Origin: Microbacterium sp. VKM Ac-2870
GTDB taxonomy: Bacteria; Actinomycetota; Actinomycetes; Actinomycetales; Microbacteriaceae
Direction of reading: 5' to 3'
Length of the DNA: 64,000 nucleotides
Assembly (NCBI RefSeq): GCF_015350795.1
Contig: NZ_JADKSH010000001.1
Location: forward strand, 62,461 to 126,460
This document shows, piece by piece, positions 26,728 to 36,538 of this stretch. Below the pieces are notes generated by a model. The model made no database searches, had not been told where the DNA came from, and was given only the letters and a program-made list of their open reading frames with translations. Made by a program: the position numbers and the translations under genes. How positions within the stretch are numbered: the stretch's first letter is position 1; every line of letters begins with the position of its first letter.

Positions 26728-28062
26728 TCAGGCGTCGATGTAGACGGTCGGCAGCGCGGGATCAGATCGGCTGAGGGCAAGAGCTGCCACAGGTAGCTCT
26801 TCGCGCGCGACCGCGTGGTGAGCCCGCGCCAGCGCGACGCCGGTCGGGCCTTCGAAGTTCGTGTCGGTGTCACCGTGGTCGACGAAGGTCACCTGCAGTG
26901 CCCGCGCATCCGGGTGGTCGAGCTCGGTCTGCACGGCCTCGAAGCCGTCAGAGACGGCGATGAGCTCGCTCGTGGCCGTACCCCGGTCGAGGGTGCGGAA
27001 CGCCGCCTTCCGGCCACCCTTTGAGGCCTTGTCGAGCGATGCCTTCGCGACCGAGACCCAGCCGCCCTCGGCATCCTGTCTCGCGACGAGCTTGTAGACC
27101 ATTCCTGCCGTGGGGGCTCCCGATCCGGTGACGACCGACGTTCCCACGCCGTAGGCGTCGACGGGCGAGGCCGCGAGAGCCGCGATCGCGAACTCGTCGA
27201 GATCGCTCGTCACGGTGATCCGGGTCGCCGTGGCGCCGAGCGCGTCGAGCTGGGCGCGTACCTCGGCGGCGACCGTCGGCAGGTCTCCGGAGTCGATGCG
27301 CACGCCGCCGAGGCCCGTGCCGGCCACCCGGATGGCTGTTTCGACGCCGCGGCGGATGTCGTAAGTGTCGATGAGAAGTGTCGTGTCGACGCCCAGGGCG
27401 GCGACCTGGCTGCGGAAGGCCTGCTCCTCGGTGTCGTGCAGCAGGGTCCACGCATGAGCGGCCGTTCCCATCGTCGGGATGCCCCACTCACGCCCGGCCT
27501 CGAGGTTGCTGGTGGCGCCGAAGCCGGTGATGTAGGCGGCGCGGGCGGCGGCGACGGCAGACTGCTCGGCGGCGCGGCGCGATCCCATCTCGGCGAGCGG
27601 GCGATCGCCGGCAGCGATGCTCATGCGTGCGGCGGCGTTGGCGATGGCGGAGTCGTGGTTGAGGATGCTGAGCGCAAGGGTCTCCAGCACGACGGCCTCG
27701 GCGAACGAGCCCTCGACGGTGAGGATGGGGGATCCCGGAAAGTAGATCTCGCCCTCGAGGTAGCCACGGATCGTCCCGCCGAAGCGGTAGTTTTCCAGGA
27801 ATCGCAGCGTCTCGTCCGCGACGACACGATTGTCGCGGAGGTAACGCAGCTCGTCGTCGCCGAACCGGAATGCGCGCAGCTGTTGCAGCAGGCGGCCCGT
27901 GCCCGCCACGACACCGAAGCGGCGGGCGCCGGGAAGGCGGCGACCGAACAGCTCGAAAACGCAGCGGCGGGCCGCCGTGCCGTCGCGGAGGGCGGCGTCG
28001 ATCATCGTGAGCTCGTACCGGTCGGTCAGCAGGGCGGACGACGGGGCCTCGGCGCGGGTCAT
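26728..28062 (-). CDS. pncB: nicotinate phosphoribosyltransferase
   Basis: 444 residues. Converts nicotinate plus PRPP to nicotinate mononucleotide (NAD salvage). Conserved EMGSRR (158-163) and the phosphorylatable His203 in GTAAHAW; PRPP-site segment RIDSGDL. ATG 28062 has TAGAGT 6 nt upstream. Divergent from murI. Confidence 0.94.
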   Translation of the reverse strand: MTRAEAPSSALLTDRYELTMIDAALRDGTAARRCVFELFGRRLPGARRFGVVAGTGRLLQQLRAFRFGDDELRYLRDNRVVADETLRFLENYRFGGTIRGYLEGEIYFPGSPILTVEGSFAEAVVLETLALSILNHDSAIANAAARMSIAAGDRPLAEMGSRRAAEQSAVAAARAAYITGFGATSNLEAGREWGIPTMGTAAHAWTLLHDTEEQAFRSQVAALGVDTTLLIDTYDIRRGVETAIRVAGTGLGGVRIDSGDLPTVAAEVRAQLDALGATATRITVTSDLDEFAIAALAASPVDAYGVGTSVVTGSGAPTAGMVYKLVARQDAEGGWVSVAKASLDKASKGGRKAAFRTLDRGTATSELIAVSDGFEAVQTELDHPDARALQVTFVDHGDTDTNFEGPTGVALARAHHAVAREELPVAALALSRSDPALPTVYIDA

Positions 28063-28068
28063 GCCGTC

Positions 28069-28074
28069 ACTCTA
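28069..28074 (-). promoter_or_regulatory. -10 box of pncB (leaderless)
   Basis: TAGAGT, 6 nt before ATG 28062. Confidence 0.6.
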
Positions 28075-28115
28075 GCGACGGTGCCTGATGAGCGACGCGC
28101 GCTCGAAGCGGCGGG

Positions 28116-28121
28116 TAGGGT
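28116..28121 (+). promoter_or_regulatory. -10 box of the murI-rph-rdgB operon
   Basis: TAGGGT, 8 nt before GTG 28130; this fixes the murI start inside the longer ORF. Confidence 0.55.
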
Positions 28122-28129
28122 GGGGGATC

Positions 28130-28966
28130 GTGAATGACGCGCCGATCGGGATCTTCGACTCGGGGGTCGGCGGGCTCACGGTGGCTCGCGCCGTGTCGCA
28201 GCTGCTGCCCCGAGAATCCGTGCTCTACATCGGCGACACGGCCCACTCGCCGTACGGTCCGAAGCCCATCGCCGACGTCCGCCGCTACAGCCTCGAGGTT
28301 CTGGACACGCTCGTCGACCAGGGCGTGAAGATGCTCGTGATCGCCTGCAACACGGCATCCGCCGCCATGCTCCGCGATGCGCGTGAGCGCTACGACGTGC
28401 CCGTCGTCGAGGTGATCGGACCGGCCGTGCGTACGGCGATCTCGACGACCCGCAACCGCCGCATCGGCGTGATCGGTACCCTCGGCACCATCGGCTCGGG
28501 GGTCTACCAGGACATGCTCGGCGTCAACGAAGACCTCTCCGTCTTCGCGCAGGCATGTCCCCGTTTCGTGGAGTTCGTCGAAGCGGGCATCACCGGCTCG
28601 GCGGACGTGCTGCGTGTGGCCGAGGAGTACCTGGCTCCGCTGCGTCATGCCGGCGTCGACACTCTCGTGCTCGGATGCACGCACTATCCGTTCCTCGAGG
28701 GCGCGATCAGCTACGTCATGGGCCCCGAGGTCTCGCTCGTCTCCAGTGACTCGGAGACCGCGAAGGACGTCTACCGCCAGCTCGTGTCGCGCGATCTGCT
28801 CGCCGGCCCGGATGCCGTCGCCACCCATGTCTACGAAGCCACCGGCGACTCCGCCGAAGACTTCCTCCGTCTCGCCGACCGCCTGATGGGGCGCGGTGTC
28901 TCCAGCGTGCGCCTCGTTCAGACCGGCGTCATCGATCTCCCGCAGCCCGGAAAGGCCCCCGCATGA
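28130..28966 (+). CDS. murI: glutamate racemase
   Basis: 278 residues. Supplies D-glutamate for peptidoglycan. Catalytic cysteines Cys73 (ACNTASA) and Cys183 (GCTHYPF), with [11 protein letters not shown] (8-18) and the [11 protein letters not shown] motif. GTG 28130 leaderless. Stop overlaps the rph ATG by 4 nt. The murI-rph-rdgB order is common in actinobacteria. Confidence 0.96.
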   Translation: MNDAPIGIFDSGVGGLTVARAVSQLLPRESVLYIGDTAHSPYGPKPIADVRRYSLEVLDTLVDQGVKMLVIACNTASAAMLRDARERYDVPVVEVIGPAVRTAISTTRNRRIGVIGTLGTIGSGVYQDMLGVNEDLSVFAQACPRFVEFVEAGITGSADVLRVAEEYLAPLRHAGVDTLVLGCTHYPFLEGAISYVMGPEVSLVSSDSETAKDVYRQLVSRDLLAGPDAVATHVYEATGDSAEDFLRLADRLMGRGVSSVRLVQTGVIDLPQPGKAPA

Positions 28967-29700
28967 CCGAGAACACCACCCGCGCCGACGGGCGCACCGT
29001 CGACCAGCTTCGCCCCGTGACGATCGAACGCGGGTGGAGCGCGCACGCCGAGGGGTCGGCGCTGATTTCCTTCGGCGGTACGAAGGTGCTCTGCACCGCA
29101 TCGTTCACCGGCGGCGTGCCGCGGTGGCTCACCGGCAAGGGCAAGGGCTGGGTCACGGCGGAGTACGCGATGCTGCCGCGGGCCACGAACTCCCGCAACG
29201 ATCGTGAAGCGGTCAGGGGCAAGATCGGCGGCCGCACGCACGAGATCTCGCGCCTCATCGGCCGGGCGTTGCGTGCCGTGGTCGACACCAAGGCGCTCGG
29301 CGAGAACACGATCGTCATCGACTGCGACGTGCTGCAGGCCGACGGCGGCACCCGTACCGCCGCGATCACGGGAGCCTACGTCGCACTGGCCGACGCGATC
29401 GAGTGGGGTCGGGCCAAGGGTCTCGTCGCCAAGAATGCGAAGGTGCTGCTCGATTCGGTCTCAGCCGTGTCGGTCGGCATCATCGACGGCGAGCCGATGC
29501 TCGACCTTGCCTACGTCGAGGACGTGCGCGCCGAGACCGACATGAATGTCGTCGTCACCGGGCGCGGACTATTCGTCGAGGTGCAGGGCACCGCCGAGGG
29601 TGCACCGTTCGACAAGCGTGAACTCGATGCGTTGCTCGAGCTCGGTGTCGCCGGGTGCGCCGACCTGCGCGATGCGCAGACCGAGGTACTCGCGTCGTGA
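28963..29700 (+). CDS. rph: ribonuclease PH
   Basis: 245 residues. Phosphorolytic 3'-5' trimming of tRNA precursors. Starts R-A-D-G-R-T (residues 7-12), RNase PH core with [20 protein letters not shown] and [15 protein letters not shown]. Coupled to murI (ATGA) and rdgB (GTGA). Confidence 0.96.
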   Translation: MTENTTRADGRTVDQLRPVTIERGWSAHAEGSALISFGGTKVLCTASFTGGVPRWLTGKGKGWVTAEYAMLPRATNSRNDREAVRGKIGGRTHEISRLIGRALRAVVDTKALGENTIVIDCDVLQADGGTRTAAITGAYVALADAIEWGRAKGLVAKNAKVLLDSVSAVSVGIIDGEPMLDLAYVEDVRAETDMNVVVTGRGLFVEVQGTAEGAPFDKRELDALLELGVAGCADLRDAQTEVLAS

Positions 29701-30344
29701 GCGCGGTCCCGAACTCCTCCATGGCGGTCGGCGGCGCACGTCGCGTCGTTCTCGCGACCCACAATCCGCACAAGGTGGAGGAGTTCGGCGCGATCGTCGC
29801 GAGGGTGCGACCCGATCTCGAAGTCGTCGGCTACGACGGTCCCGAACCCGTCGAGGACGGGGTGACCTTCGCGGCCAACGCGCTGATCAAGGCTCGCGCG
29901 GCTGCTGCCCACACGGGCTTGCCCGCGCTGGCCGACGATTCGGGCGTGTGCGTGGATGTGCTCGGCGGTTCACCGGGGGTGTTCTCCGCGTATTGGGCCG
30001 GACACCGCAAAGACGCGCGCGCCAACCTCGAGCTGCTGCTCGACCAGCTCTCCGACGTCTCCGATCCGCACCGCACCGCGCAGTTCGTCTCAACGATCGC
30101 CCTGGTGGTGCCCGGTCCCGACGGTTCGGTACTTCGCGAGGAGACCGTCGAAGGGGTGTGGCCGGGTCGGCTTGCCACCGCGCCGTCGGGCGAGGGTGGT
30201 TTCGGCTACGACCCGATCTTCTTGCCCGACGACCAGGGTGGACGTTCGGCAGCCGACCTGTCGGCCGAGGAGAAGAACGCGGCGTCGCATCGGGCGCGTG
30301 CCTTCGTCGCGCTCGCGCCGTTGCTGAGCGCCCTGGAGCGATAA
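29697..30344 (+). CDS. rdgB: RdgB/HAM1 family non-canonical purine NTP pyrophosphatase
   Basis: 215 residues. Hydrolyses dITP/XTP to the monophosphate, cleaning the nucleotide pool. [11 protein letters not shown] (20-30) and [14 protein letters not shown] are family motifs, with [10 protein letters not shown] near the end. GTG 29697 overlaps the rph stop; ATG 29721 is possible but has no ribosome site. Confidence 0.94.
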   Translation: MSAVPNSSMAVGGARRVVLATHNPHKVEEFGAIVARVRPDLEVVGYDGPEPVEDGVTFAANALIKARAAAAHTGLPALADDSGVCVDVLGGSPGVFSAYWAGHRKDARANLELLLDQLSDVSDPHRTAQFVSTIALVVPGPDGSVLREETVEGVWPGRLATAPSGEGGFGYDPIFLPDDQGGRSAADLSAEEKNAASHRARAFVALAPLLSALER

Positions 30345-30397
30345 CCGCTTTCATTCCCGACTAGGCGCAAACCGCCGTGCGGGGTGGGTCGGCGTCA

Positions 30398-30403
30398 TAG
30401 CCT
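30398..30403 (+). promoter_or_regulatory. -10 box of the CDF exporter gene (leaderless)
   Basis: TAGCCT, 6 nt before ATG 30410. Confidence 0.6.
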
Positions 30404-30409
30404 CGTCAT

Positions 30410-31327
30410 ATGCACGATCACGCACCGACAGGCATCCGGGAGTCGAGCAACCGCCGTCTGCTGACGATCTCACTCTGCCTGACCGCCACCGTCATGCTCG
30501 TGCAAATCGTCGGGGCGGCGCTCACCGGGTCGCTTGCGCTGCTCGCCGATGCGGCGCACATGTTCACCGACTCGTCGGCGCTCGTGATCGCCCTGATCGC
30601 CTCGACGGTCGCGGGACGCCCCGCGGACGACCGCAATACGTACGGATACCAGCGCGCCGAGGTGTTCGGCGCGCTGATCAACGCGGTCATCCTCATCGCC
30701 CTCATGGTGTGGATCGCGATCGAGGCCGTGCAGCGCCTCATGAACCCTGCCGAAGCGGAGGTCGCGGGCGGGCTCATGCTGGTGGTCGCGGCGGTCGGCC
30801 TCATCGCCAACGCGGTGTCCATGTATCTGTTGAGCGCCGCGCAGAAGCGCAGCATCAACGTGCGCGGCGCGTACATCGAGGTGCTGGGCGATCTGATCGG
30901 CTCCGCCTTGGTCATCGTCGCCGCCGTCATCATCTGGACGACCGGATGGATGCCGGCGGACGCCCTTGCCTCGCTGCTCATCGCCGTCATGATCCTGCCC
31001 CGCGCGATCGGGTTGTTCCGCGAGGTCTTCTCCGTTCTGGGCGAGCGGGCGCCGAGGGGAACCGCGGTCGCGGAGATCCGCGACCACATCCTCGGCGAGA
31101 CGGGTGTCGTCGATGTGCACGACGTGCACGTGTGGCAGCTCACCCGCGGCGCGCCGGTGTTCACGGCCCACGTCGTCGTCGCCGATGACGTCCTCGCCGG
31201 CCGTGAGGGCGGTTCGGCGTCGCTGCTGTCTCGCCTGCAGACGTGCCTCTCGCGTCACTTCGACGTCGAACACTCCACCTTCCAGTTCGAACCGGCCGGC
31301 CACCGCGAGCACGACGCCCACGTGTAG
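30410..31327 (+). CDS. CDF family cation efflux protein (CzcD-like)
   Basis: 305 residues, six TM helices plus a cytoplasmic C-terminal domain with HDVHVWQLTRG. The TM2 metal site is LADAAHMFTDS (HxxxD). In TM5 the usual HxxxD reads EVLGD, so the His is Glu, which may shift metal preference. Exports zinc, cobalt or another divalent cation by proton antiport. No metal-responsive regulator adjoins it. Confidence 0.9.
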   Translation: MHDHAPTGIRESSNRRLLTISLCLTATVMLVQIVGAALTGSLALLADAAHMFTDSSALVIALIASTVAGRPADDRNTYGYQRAEVFGALINAVILIALMVWIAIEAVQRLMNPAEAEVAGGLMLVVAAVGLIANAVSMYLLSAAQKRSINVRGAYIEVLGDLIGSALVIVAAVIIWTTGWMPADALASLLIAVMILPRAIGLFREVFSVLGERAPRGTAVAEIRDHILGETGVVDVHDVHVWQLTRGAPVFTAHVVVADDVLAGREGGSASLLSRLQTCLSRHFDVEHSTFQFEPAGHREHDAHV

Positions 31328-31366
31328 GTCCGCAGCGGTCGACTCGGCTATGCGACGATGCTGAGC

Positions 31367-32158
31367 ATGGACGACAGATCCGGTGACGAGCTCAGCGCGC
31401 TGCGGCGCCGCGCATACGGACCGCATGCCGACATCGCCGGCGATGCCACGGCGCTGGATCGGCTGCGTGACCTCGAGAACCAGGCGCGGGCCTCTAGGAG
31501 CGCAACGACATCCACCGTCGAGGACGCGCCGTCACAGTCGGCCGGGGATCCTCGACCGCCGGAGCAGCAGGTGACCGCCGTCGCTGGCGTCGACTCTCCG
31601 ACGGCTCTCGCACAGGAGCCGGAGAACGAGCCGTCATCTCGTTCGCTGACACCTCCCCGGATCGGCCGCGCTCTGCTGATCGGGTGGGCGGCATCCATCG
31701 TCGTCGTGGCCGTCGTCGTGGGTGCCCTGGTGTTCGGGCTCGCCTCGATGCGTCCGGTCGTCACGGATGCGGGCGCGAGGCAGGTCGCCGCGTTGCAGAC
31801 GCCGGCCACGGGGGTGAAGACGGGTGAATCGATGGCGTTCTTCGCGCAGGCGATCGGTCTGTATCGTTACGCCGGCCTCATCGTCGCGGTGTTCGACAGG
31901 GGTGTGATGGATCCCGATCAGACATGTCTCGTCGTGGGCCCAGAAGCGAGCGTGGCCGGTGACGGGGAAATTCGATTCGCCAGCGGCTGCACTGCGGGTA
32001 CGTTTCGCGCCACAGCGACGGTAACGGTCTCGCACAAGAGTCCCGCCGAGTTGCGCGACGCGTTTGCCGACGGCACGGCGCTGCAGTTCATCTGGGACGG
32101 CACCGCTGTCGCGGTCTTCGCCGCCGATCCTCCGGCGCCCACGAACGCCCCGGCCTGA
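31367..32158 (+). CDS. hypothetical protein with one TM helix
   Basis: 263 residues. Basic/acidic cytoplasmic N-terminus (DELSALRRRAYGPHADI, then a disordered Ser/Pro/Glu segment), one TM helix near 105-128 (WAASIVVVAVVVGALVFG), and an extracytoplasmic domain with two cysteines (QTCLVVGPE, SGCTAGTF) that may form a disulfide. Function unknown. ATG 31358 is three codons upstream and possible. Confidence 0.75.
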   Translation: MDDRSGDELSALRRRAYGPHADIAGDATALDRLRDLENQARASRSATTSTVEDAPSQSAGDPRPPEQQVTAVAGVDSPTALAQEPENEPSSRSLTPPRIGRALLIGWAASIVVVAVVVGALVFGLASMRPVVTDAGARQVAALQTPATGVKTGESMAFFAQAIGLYRYAGLIVAVFDRGVMDPDQTCLVVGPEASVAGDGEIRFASGCTAGTFRATATVTVSHKSPAELRDAFADGTALQFIWDGTAVAVFAADPPAPTNAPA

Positions 32159-32161
32159 CCC

Positions 32162-34561
32162 TCAGTCCTCTCGACGTACGTCCGCGGGCTCGACGTCGGG
32201 TCGCAGCCCGCGCCAGCGAGCATGCCGGAGCGTGCCTCCCGGCGTGAACTCCGCGTACTCGACCTCGCCGACCAGCTCGGGTCGCAGCCAGAGGGCGTCG
32301 GCGGCGTCGGCGGCAGGCACGCCGATGAACGGGTTCGTCTCCGTGCGCAGCGGATCGAGAAGGGCAGCGAGTCGGGCACGTTCACGCTCGCTGAACCCGG
32401 AACCCACTCGACCGACGTAGCGAAGACCGTCTTCATTCGGGATGCCGAGCAGCAGGGAGCCGATACCGCCGCGCCGCTCGCCCCTGCCCGGTCGGATGCC
32501 GCCGATCACGACGGCCTGCATCGCGGTGAGCTTCACTTTGAGCCACTGCTCGGAGCGTGCGCCCCGGCGATAGGGCGAACCCGGATCCTTCACGACCACG
32601 CCTTCGAGACGGAGGTCGGCGGCGGCCGCGAGGGCGTCGAGGATGTCGTCGGCCACCGGCGGGACGGCGAGCACCGGCGCGGCGTCTGCGGCCAGCGCCT
32701 CCAGCGCTTCGCGTCGCTCGCGGAGCGGCCGGGTCGTGAGGTCGTCGTCGCCCCGACGCAGGACGTCGAACATGAAGTAGCTGATCGGCGTGCGCTCGGC
32801 CTCTCGGGCGATCTCGTGCGGTGACGTCAGGTGCATGCGCGATTGCAGCCGGCTGAAGCTGGGGCGACCCGCGGCATCCAAGGCCACGATCTCACCATCG
32901 AGCACCGCCGGTGTCGGTCCGAGACCGATGTCACCGGTCGTGAGCTCGGGGTAGCGGTCGGTGATATCGGTGCCGCTGCGGGCGCGCAGCCGCAGGCGCG
33001 TTCCGTCCCACACGCCGATGGCACGGATGCCGTCCCACTTGAACTCGACCCACGGCACATCACCCCAGCGTCGCCCGGCTGCCTGGGCGAGGGCCGGGGT
33101 TGTGGAGACGGCGAGCATCGGCGCGTCCGCCCCGGACGGCGCGCGCGACGGGGCGCGGTGGCCGGCGCGCGCGGCGCGCACCGGCGGGGTCGCGGCATCC
33201 TTCGTGCGGTGCAGTAGCCACTGCGATTTCTCGCCCGCGCCCGAGGTGCGGATGAGCGCGATCCGCACCTGTCCGAGCGGGCCGTCGGGGCGGCCGGTGA
33301 GCGTCGCGATCACCTCGTCGTCGCGCCACTTCTCGACGGCGAGCGTGCCGGTGTCCCAGACCGTCATCGTGCCCGCACCGTACTCGCCGGCCGGAATCGT
33401 GCCCGAAAAGGCGAGGTACTCGAGCGGATGCGGTTCGGTCATGACAGCGAGATGGTTGCGATCGGGCGATGACGGGATGCCGCGCGGCACCGCCCAGCTG
33501 ACGAGCACCCCCTCCCGCTCCAACCGCAGGTCGTAGTGCAGCCGCGACGCGTGGTGCTCCTGAATCACGAACCGCCGTGGCTCGGTCGATTCGCTCCGGC
33601 TCGCGGACGCGAGGGGGAGCGCGGGAGGGAAAGGCTCGGGGGTGGCACTGGGGGTGCGTTTGGAGATGTAGAGGGCGAGCGGGTCGGCCGTCAGCGGGGC
33701 GAGCGGCGCGAGGAGGTCGCCGTCGGCGGCGACACGGTGCAGCACCTCGTCGAGGAGGAGGTGGCGCAGGTCGGGATCGTCGAGTTCCGCCCACGTGCGC
33801 GGGGCCGCGACGGTCGGACGCGATCGCCCCCGCAGCGAGTACGGGGCGATCGTGGTCTTGGCGGCGTTGTTCTGACTCCAGTCGACGAAAACCTTGCCGG
33901 GACGGGCCGCCTTGCTCATGGCGCTGACCACGAGATCGGGGTCGTCCGCCTCGAGTGCCCGCGCAAGCTCGCGCGCGAAGGCGGAGATGTCGTCGCTCGT
34001 GCGCGTGGCGTCGAGCGGCGCGTACAGGTGGATGCCCTTCGACCCGCTGGTCACCGGCAACGGGTCTATGCCCATGCCCGACAGGATGCCGCGGGCCCGC
34101 CGGGCCACCTCCGCGCACTCGGCCAACCCCACCCCCGGCCCGGGATCGAGGTCGAGGACGAGCCGGTCGGGGACGCCGCGGCCTCCGCCGTCGAAACACC
34201 ACTGGGGAGTGTGCAGTTCGAGGCTTGCGACCTGCGCGAGGTACACGAGCCCGGCAACACTGTCGATGAGGGGGTAGTCCTTGGCGCCGCCCGAGTGGTC
34301 GATCGCGTGCCGCGGCATCCACTCGGGTGCGCCGGCTTCGAGATCCTTCGCGAAGAAGGGCGGCTCTCCCGTGCCCTCGGGCCAGCGCAGGCGCGTCACC
34401 GGGCGGCCGGCCAGATGCGGCAGCATCACGGGGGCGATGCGCGAGTAGTAGTCGATGACCTCGGCCTTGGTGGTGCCGGTGTCGGGGTAGAGCACCTTGT
34501 CGAGGTTGCTCAGTCGCAGGCGGCGACCGTCGACCTCGACCACCTGCGCTGCCTGTGCCAT
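32162..34561 (-). CDS. ligD: multidomain NHEJ DNA ligase LigD
   Basis: 799 residues in the order polymerase-phosphoesterase-ligase, as in Mycobacterium LigD. Polymerase domain (about 1-300): metal Asp137 and Asp139 in LVLDLDPG and a third Asp in KVFVDWSQNN. 3'-phosphoesterase domain (about 330-470): FVIQEHHASRLHYDLRLE. ATP-dependent ligase domain from about 490: Lys508 in EFKWDGIRA is the adenylated residue. Repairs double-strand breaks with Ku, which is encoded divergently 59 bp away. ATG 34561 has TAGCCT 6 nt upstream. Confidence 0.96.
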   Translation of the reverse strand: MAQAAQVVEVDGRRLRLSNLDKVLYPDTGTTKAEVIDYYSRIAPVMLPHLAGRPVTRLRWPEGTGEPPFFAKDLEAGAPEWMPRHAIDHSGGAKDYPLIDSVAGLVYLAQVASLELHTPQWCFDGGGRGVPDRLVLDLDPGPGVGLAECAEVARRARGILSGMGIDPLPVTSGSKGIHLYAPLDATRTSDDISAFARELARALEADDPDLVVSAMSKAARPGKVFVDWSQNNAAKTTIAPYSLRGRSRPTVAAPRTWAELDDPDLRHLLLDEVLHRVAADGDLLAPLAPLTADPLALYISKRTPSATPEPFPPALPLASASRSESTEPRRFVIQEHHASRLHYDLRLEREGVLVSWAVPRGIPSSPDRNHLAVMTEPHPLEYLAFSGTIPAGEYGAGTMTVWDTGTLAVEKWRDDEVIATLTGRPDGPLGQVRIALIRTSGAGEKSQWLLHRTKDAATPPVRAARAGHRAPSRAPSGADAPMLAVSTTPALAQAAGRRWGDVPWVEFKWDGIRAIGVWDGTRLRLRARSGTDITDRYPELTTGDIGLGPTPAVLDGEIVALDAAGRPSFSRLQSRMHLTSPHEIAREAERTPISYFMFDVLRRGDDDLTTRPLRERREALEALAADAAPVLAVPPVADDILDALAAAADLRLEGVVVKDPGSPYRRGARSEQWLKVKLTAMQAVVIGGIRPGRGERRGGIGSLLLGIPNEDGLRYVGRVGSGFSERERARLAALLDPLRTETNPFIGVPAADAADALWLRPELVGEVEYAEFTPGGTLRHARWRGLRPDVEPADVRRED

Positions 34562-34567
34562 GGCGCC

Positions 34568-34573
34568 AGGCTA
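34568..34573 (-). promoter_or_regulatory. -10 box of ligD (leaderless)
   Basis: TAGCCT, 6 nt before ATG 34561. Confidence 0.6.
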
Positions 34574-34620
34574 GCGTCCAGCCCCTGGCGCCGCCGCGCA
34601 GGAGCCGGTTGGATGGGCCC

Positions 34621-35469
34621 ATGAGAGCGATCTGGAAGGGTGCGTTGACCTTCGGTCTCGTGAACGTGCCGGTGAAGGTGTATTCGGCGATCGATGATCA
34701 CGACGTCCCGCTGCACCAGGTGCACGCCGCCGACGGCGGACGCATCCGATATCAGCGCATCTGCGAGCTCGACGGGGAGGTCGTGCCGTACGCGGAGATC
34801 GATAAGGCGTACGACGACGGAGATCGCACCGTCGTGCTCACCGCTGACGACATCGCGTCGCTGCCGTCCGAGCGCAGTCGCGAGATCGAGGTGGTCGAGT
34901 TCGTGCCGAGCGATCAGATCGACCTGCTCACCCTTGACCGTCCCTATTACCTCGAGCCTGACTCGACCTCGCCGAAGGCGTACGTGCTGCTGCGAAAGAC
35001 GCTGGAGCAGACCGAGCGCACCGCGGTGGTGCGGTTCTCGCTGCGCCAGAAGACCCGGCTCGCAGCGCTGCGGGTGCGCGGTGACGTGCTGGTGCTGCAA
35101 ACCCTGCTCTGGGCCGACGAGGTGCGCGAGGCGTCGTTTCCGGCGCTCGACGAGCCCGTCAAGATCTCGGCGAAGGAGCTCGAGCTGTCGGCGTCGCTGG
35201 TGGAGAGCTTTTCGGCCGACTTCGACCCCGATCAGTTCGTCGACGAGTACCAGCAGGAGCTGCGCACCCTCATCGACGCGAAGCTCGAGAAGGGCGACGC
35301 GCTCGACACGTCCGTGACGTTCGGCGACAGGGCGGAGAAGGATGCCGGAGGTGAGGTGATCGACCTGATGGCGGCGCTGAAAGCCAGCGTCGAACGCAGC
35401 CGTGCAGCACGCACAGAGCACGAAAAGGTGGCCCCGCCCAAGAAGGGCAAGGCCACCAAAGCGTCGTGA
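34621..35469 (+). CDS. ku: Ku protein
   Basis: 282 residues. Homodimeric double-strand-break end-binding protein of bacterial NHEJ; recruits LigD. Starts MRAIWKGALTFGLVNVPVKVY, the usual Ku N-terminus, with the Ku core through about 250 and a Lys-rich C-terminal tail (APPKKGKATKAS), which in mycobacterial and Bacillus Ku contributes to DNA contact. A TTGGAT box sits 6 nt before ATG, a weak leaderless promoter. Confidence 0.96.
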   Translation: MRAIWKGALTFGLVNVPVKVYSAIDDHDVPLHQVHAADGGRIRYQRICELDGEVVPYAEIDKAYDDGDRTVVLTADDIASLPSERSREIEVVEFVPSDQIDLLTLDRPYYLEPDSTSPKAYVLLRKTLEQTERTAVVRFSLRQKTRLAALRVRGDVLVLQTLLWADEVREASFPALDEPVKISAKELELSASLVESFSADFDPDQFVDEYQQELRTLIDAKLEKGDALDTSVTFGDRAEKDAGGEVIDLMAALKASVERSRAARTEHEKVAPPKKGKATKAS

Positions 35470-35481
35470 GCGAAGGGTGAC

Positions 35482-36207
35482 TCAGACGGCGGGTGCGTCG
35501 TCTTCGAGCGGCTCGACCGTCTCGGGGGCAAGGCCGGCGGCATTCTCCTTCTTCACCTTGCGGCGCTCAGAGAAGTAGTGCCAGATCGTGACCAGCGCGG
35601 TCCCGCCGACGGCGGCGAGCAGGATGAGGTCGATGTAGTTCTCGACGAACGTCGCCACCGGCGGGATGAAGCCGATGACGTAGCCGAACATCGTCAGGCC
35701 GAAGCCCCAGAGGATGGCGCCGATGAGGTTGTAGAGCGAGTACTTGCGCCACGGCATGTGGCCGACGCCAGCGGCAACCGGTGCGAAGGTGCGCACGATC
35801 GGCACGAAGCGGGCGAGGATGACCGTCAGCCCGCCGTACTTCTCGAAGAACGCGTTGGTGCGCTCGACGTTCTTGCGGCTGAAGAGTCCGGACTCTTTGC
35901 GCTCGAAGACCGCGGGGCCGCCCTTATGCCCGATGAGGTAGCCCACCTCGCCGCCGACGAAGGCCGCGAGACCGATCAGCAGAGCCACCCACCAGACGTC
36001 CACGCCGAAGATCCCGTGGGGCGTGGTGGCCGTCGAGTGCGACAGCAGGCCCGAGATCACGAGCAGGGTGTCACCCGGCAGAAGGAAGCCGACGAGCAGA
36101 CCCGTCTCGGCGAAGACGATGAAGCAGACCACCAGCAGAGCCCACGGACCCGCGTTCTGAATGATCGCGGCGGGGTCGAGCCAGGGGATGAGGGCGAGAG
36201 CGTGCAC
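35482..36207 (-). CDS. DedA family membrane protein
   Basis: 241 residues. SNARE-associated/DedA fold: FAETGLLVGFLLPGDTLL, GGEVGYLIGHKGG, and ILARFVPIVRTFAPVAAG, the signature glycine- and arginine-containing re-entrant region. Homologues are lipid flippases or scramblases. Five hydrophobic stretches and an acidic C-terminus. GTG 36207 start. Convergent with ku, 12 bp apart. Confidence 0.92.
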   Translation of the reverse strand: MHALALIPWLDPAAIIQNAGPWALLVVCFIVFAETGLLVGFLLPGDTLLVISGLLSHSTATTPHGIFGVDVWWVALLIGLAAFVGGEVGYLIGHKGGPAVFERKESGLFSRKNVERTNAFFEKYGGLTVILARFVPIVRTFAPVAAGVGHMPWRKYSLYNLIGAILWGFGLTMFGYVIGFIPPVATFVENYIDLILLAAVGGTALVTIWHYFSERRKVKKENAAGLAPETVEPLEDDAPAV

Positions 36208-36340
36208 AGAGTTCCCGTCGGTAGATCGGCGGTGGAGATTCGCTCGACAGAGCGGTCGCGGTCAGTCTATCGGGGCGCTTCCCGTGTGATTCCGGTGAAT
36301 CGGCTGATCAATCCAAGGATCGACGGACGACCGATTTCCG

Positions 36341-36422
36341 TGCGGAAGGTGGGACTTGAACCCACACGCCCGAAGGCACAGGAACCTAAATCCTGCGTGT
36401 CTGCCAATTTCACCACTCCCGC
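36341..36422 (-). tRNA. tRNA-Leu (TAG)
   Basis: 82 nt with a long variable arm. Acceptor GCGGGAG pairs with CTTCCGC; anticodon stem CAGGA/TCCTG with loop TTTAGGT gives anticodon TAG. CCA not encoded. Its 5' 33 nt recur at 37463-37495. Confidence 0.94.
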
Positions 36423-36537
36423 GGAGTGACCAGTCTATCCGGCGGTGGTGACGGCCTTCGGGGTCTCGGCGCCCGCGTGCGCGGCGGCGCGGGGGCGTCC
36501 GCCGATGACCCAGTACCCGAGTCCGACGACGATGGCG
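36390..36537. repeat. direct repeat, left copy (tRNA-Leu 5' part plus fnt 3' end)
   Basis: 148 bp matching 37463-37610 at constant offset 1073 with about 12 mismatches (about 92 percent). Left copy includes the 5' 33 nt of the intact tRNA-Leu and a fragment of fnt. The match stops sharply at 36537. Confidence 0.9.
36435..36537 (-). pseudogene. fnt C-terminal remnant
   Basis: Encodes about 33 codons ending GGRPRAAAHAGAETPKAVTTAG, equivalent to the C-terminus of the intact channel gene at 37508. Differences from the intact copy are mostly silent or conservative, so it came from a diverged homologue, not a recent copy. Confidence 0.85.
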
Positions 36538-36538
36538 C

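Noticed and set aside
31328-31366. Leaderless -10 for the one-TM gene
   Set aside because: Candidates (TATGCG, GACGAT) do not fit TANNNT well enough.
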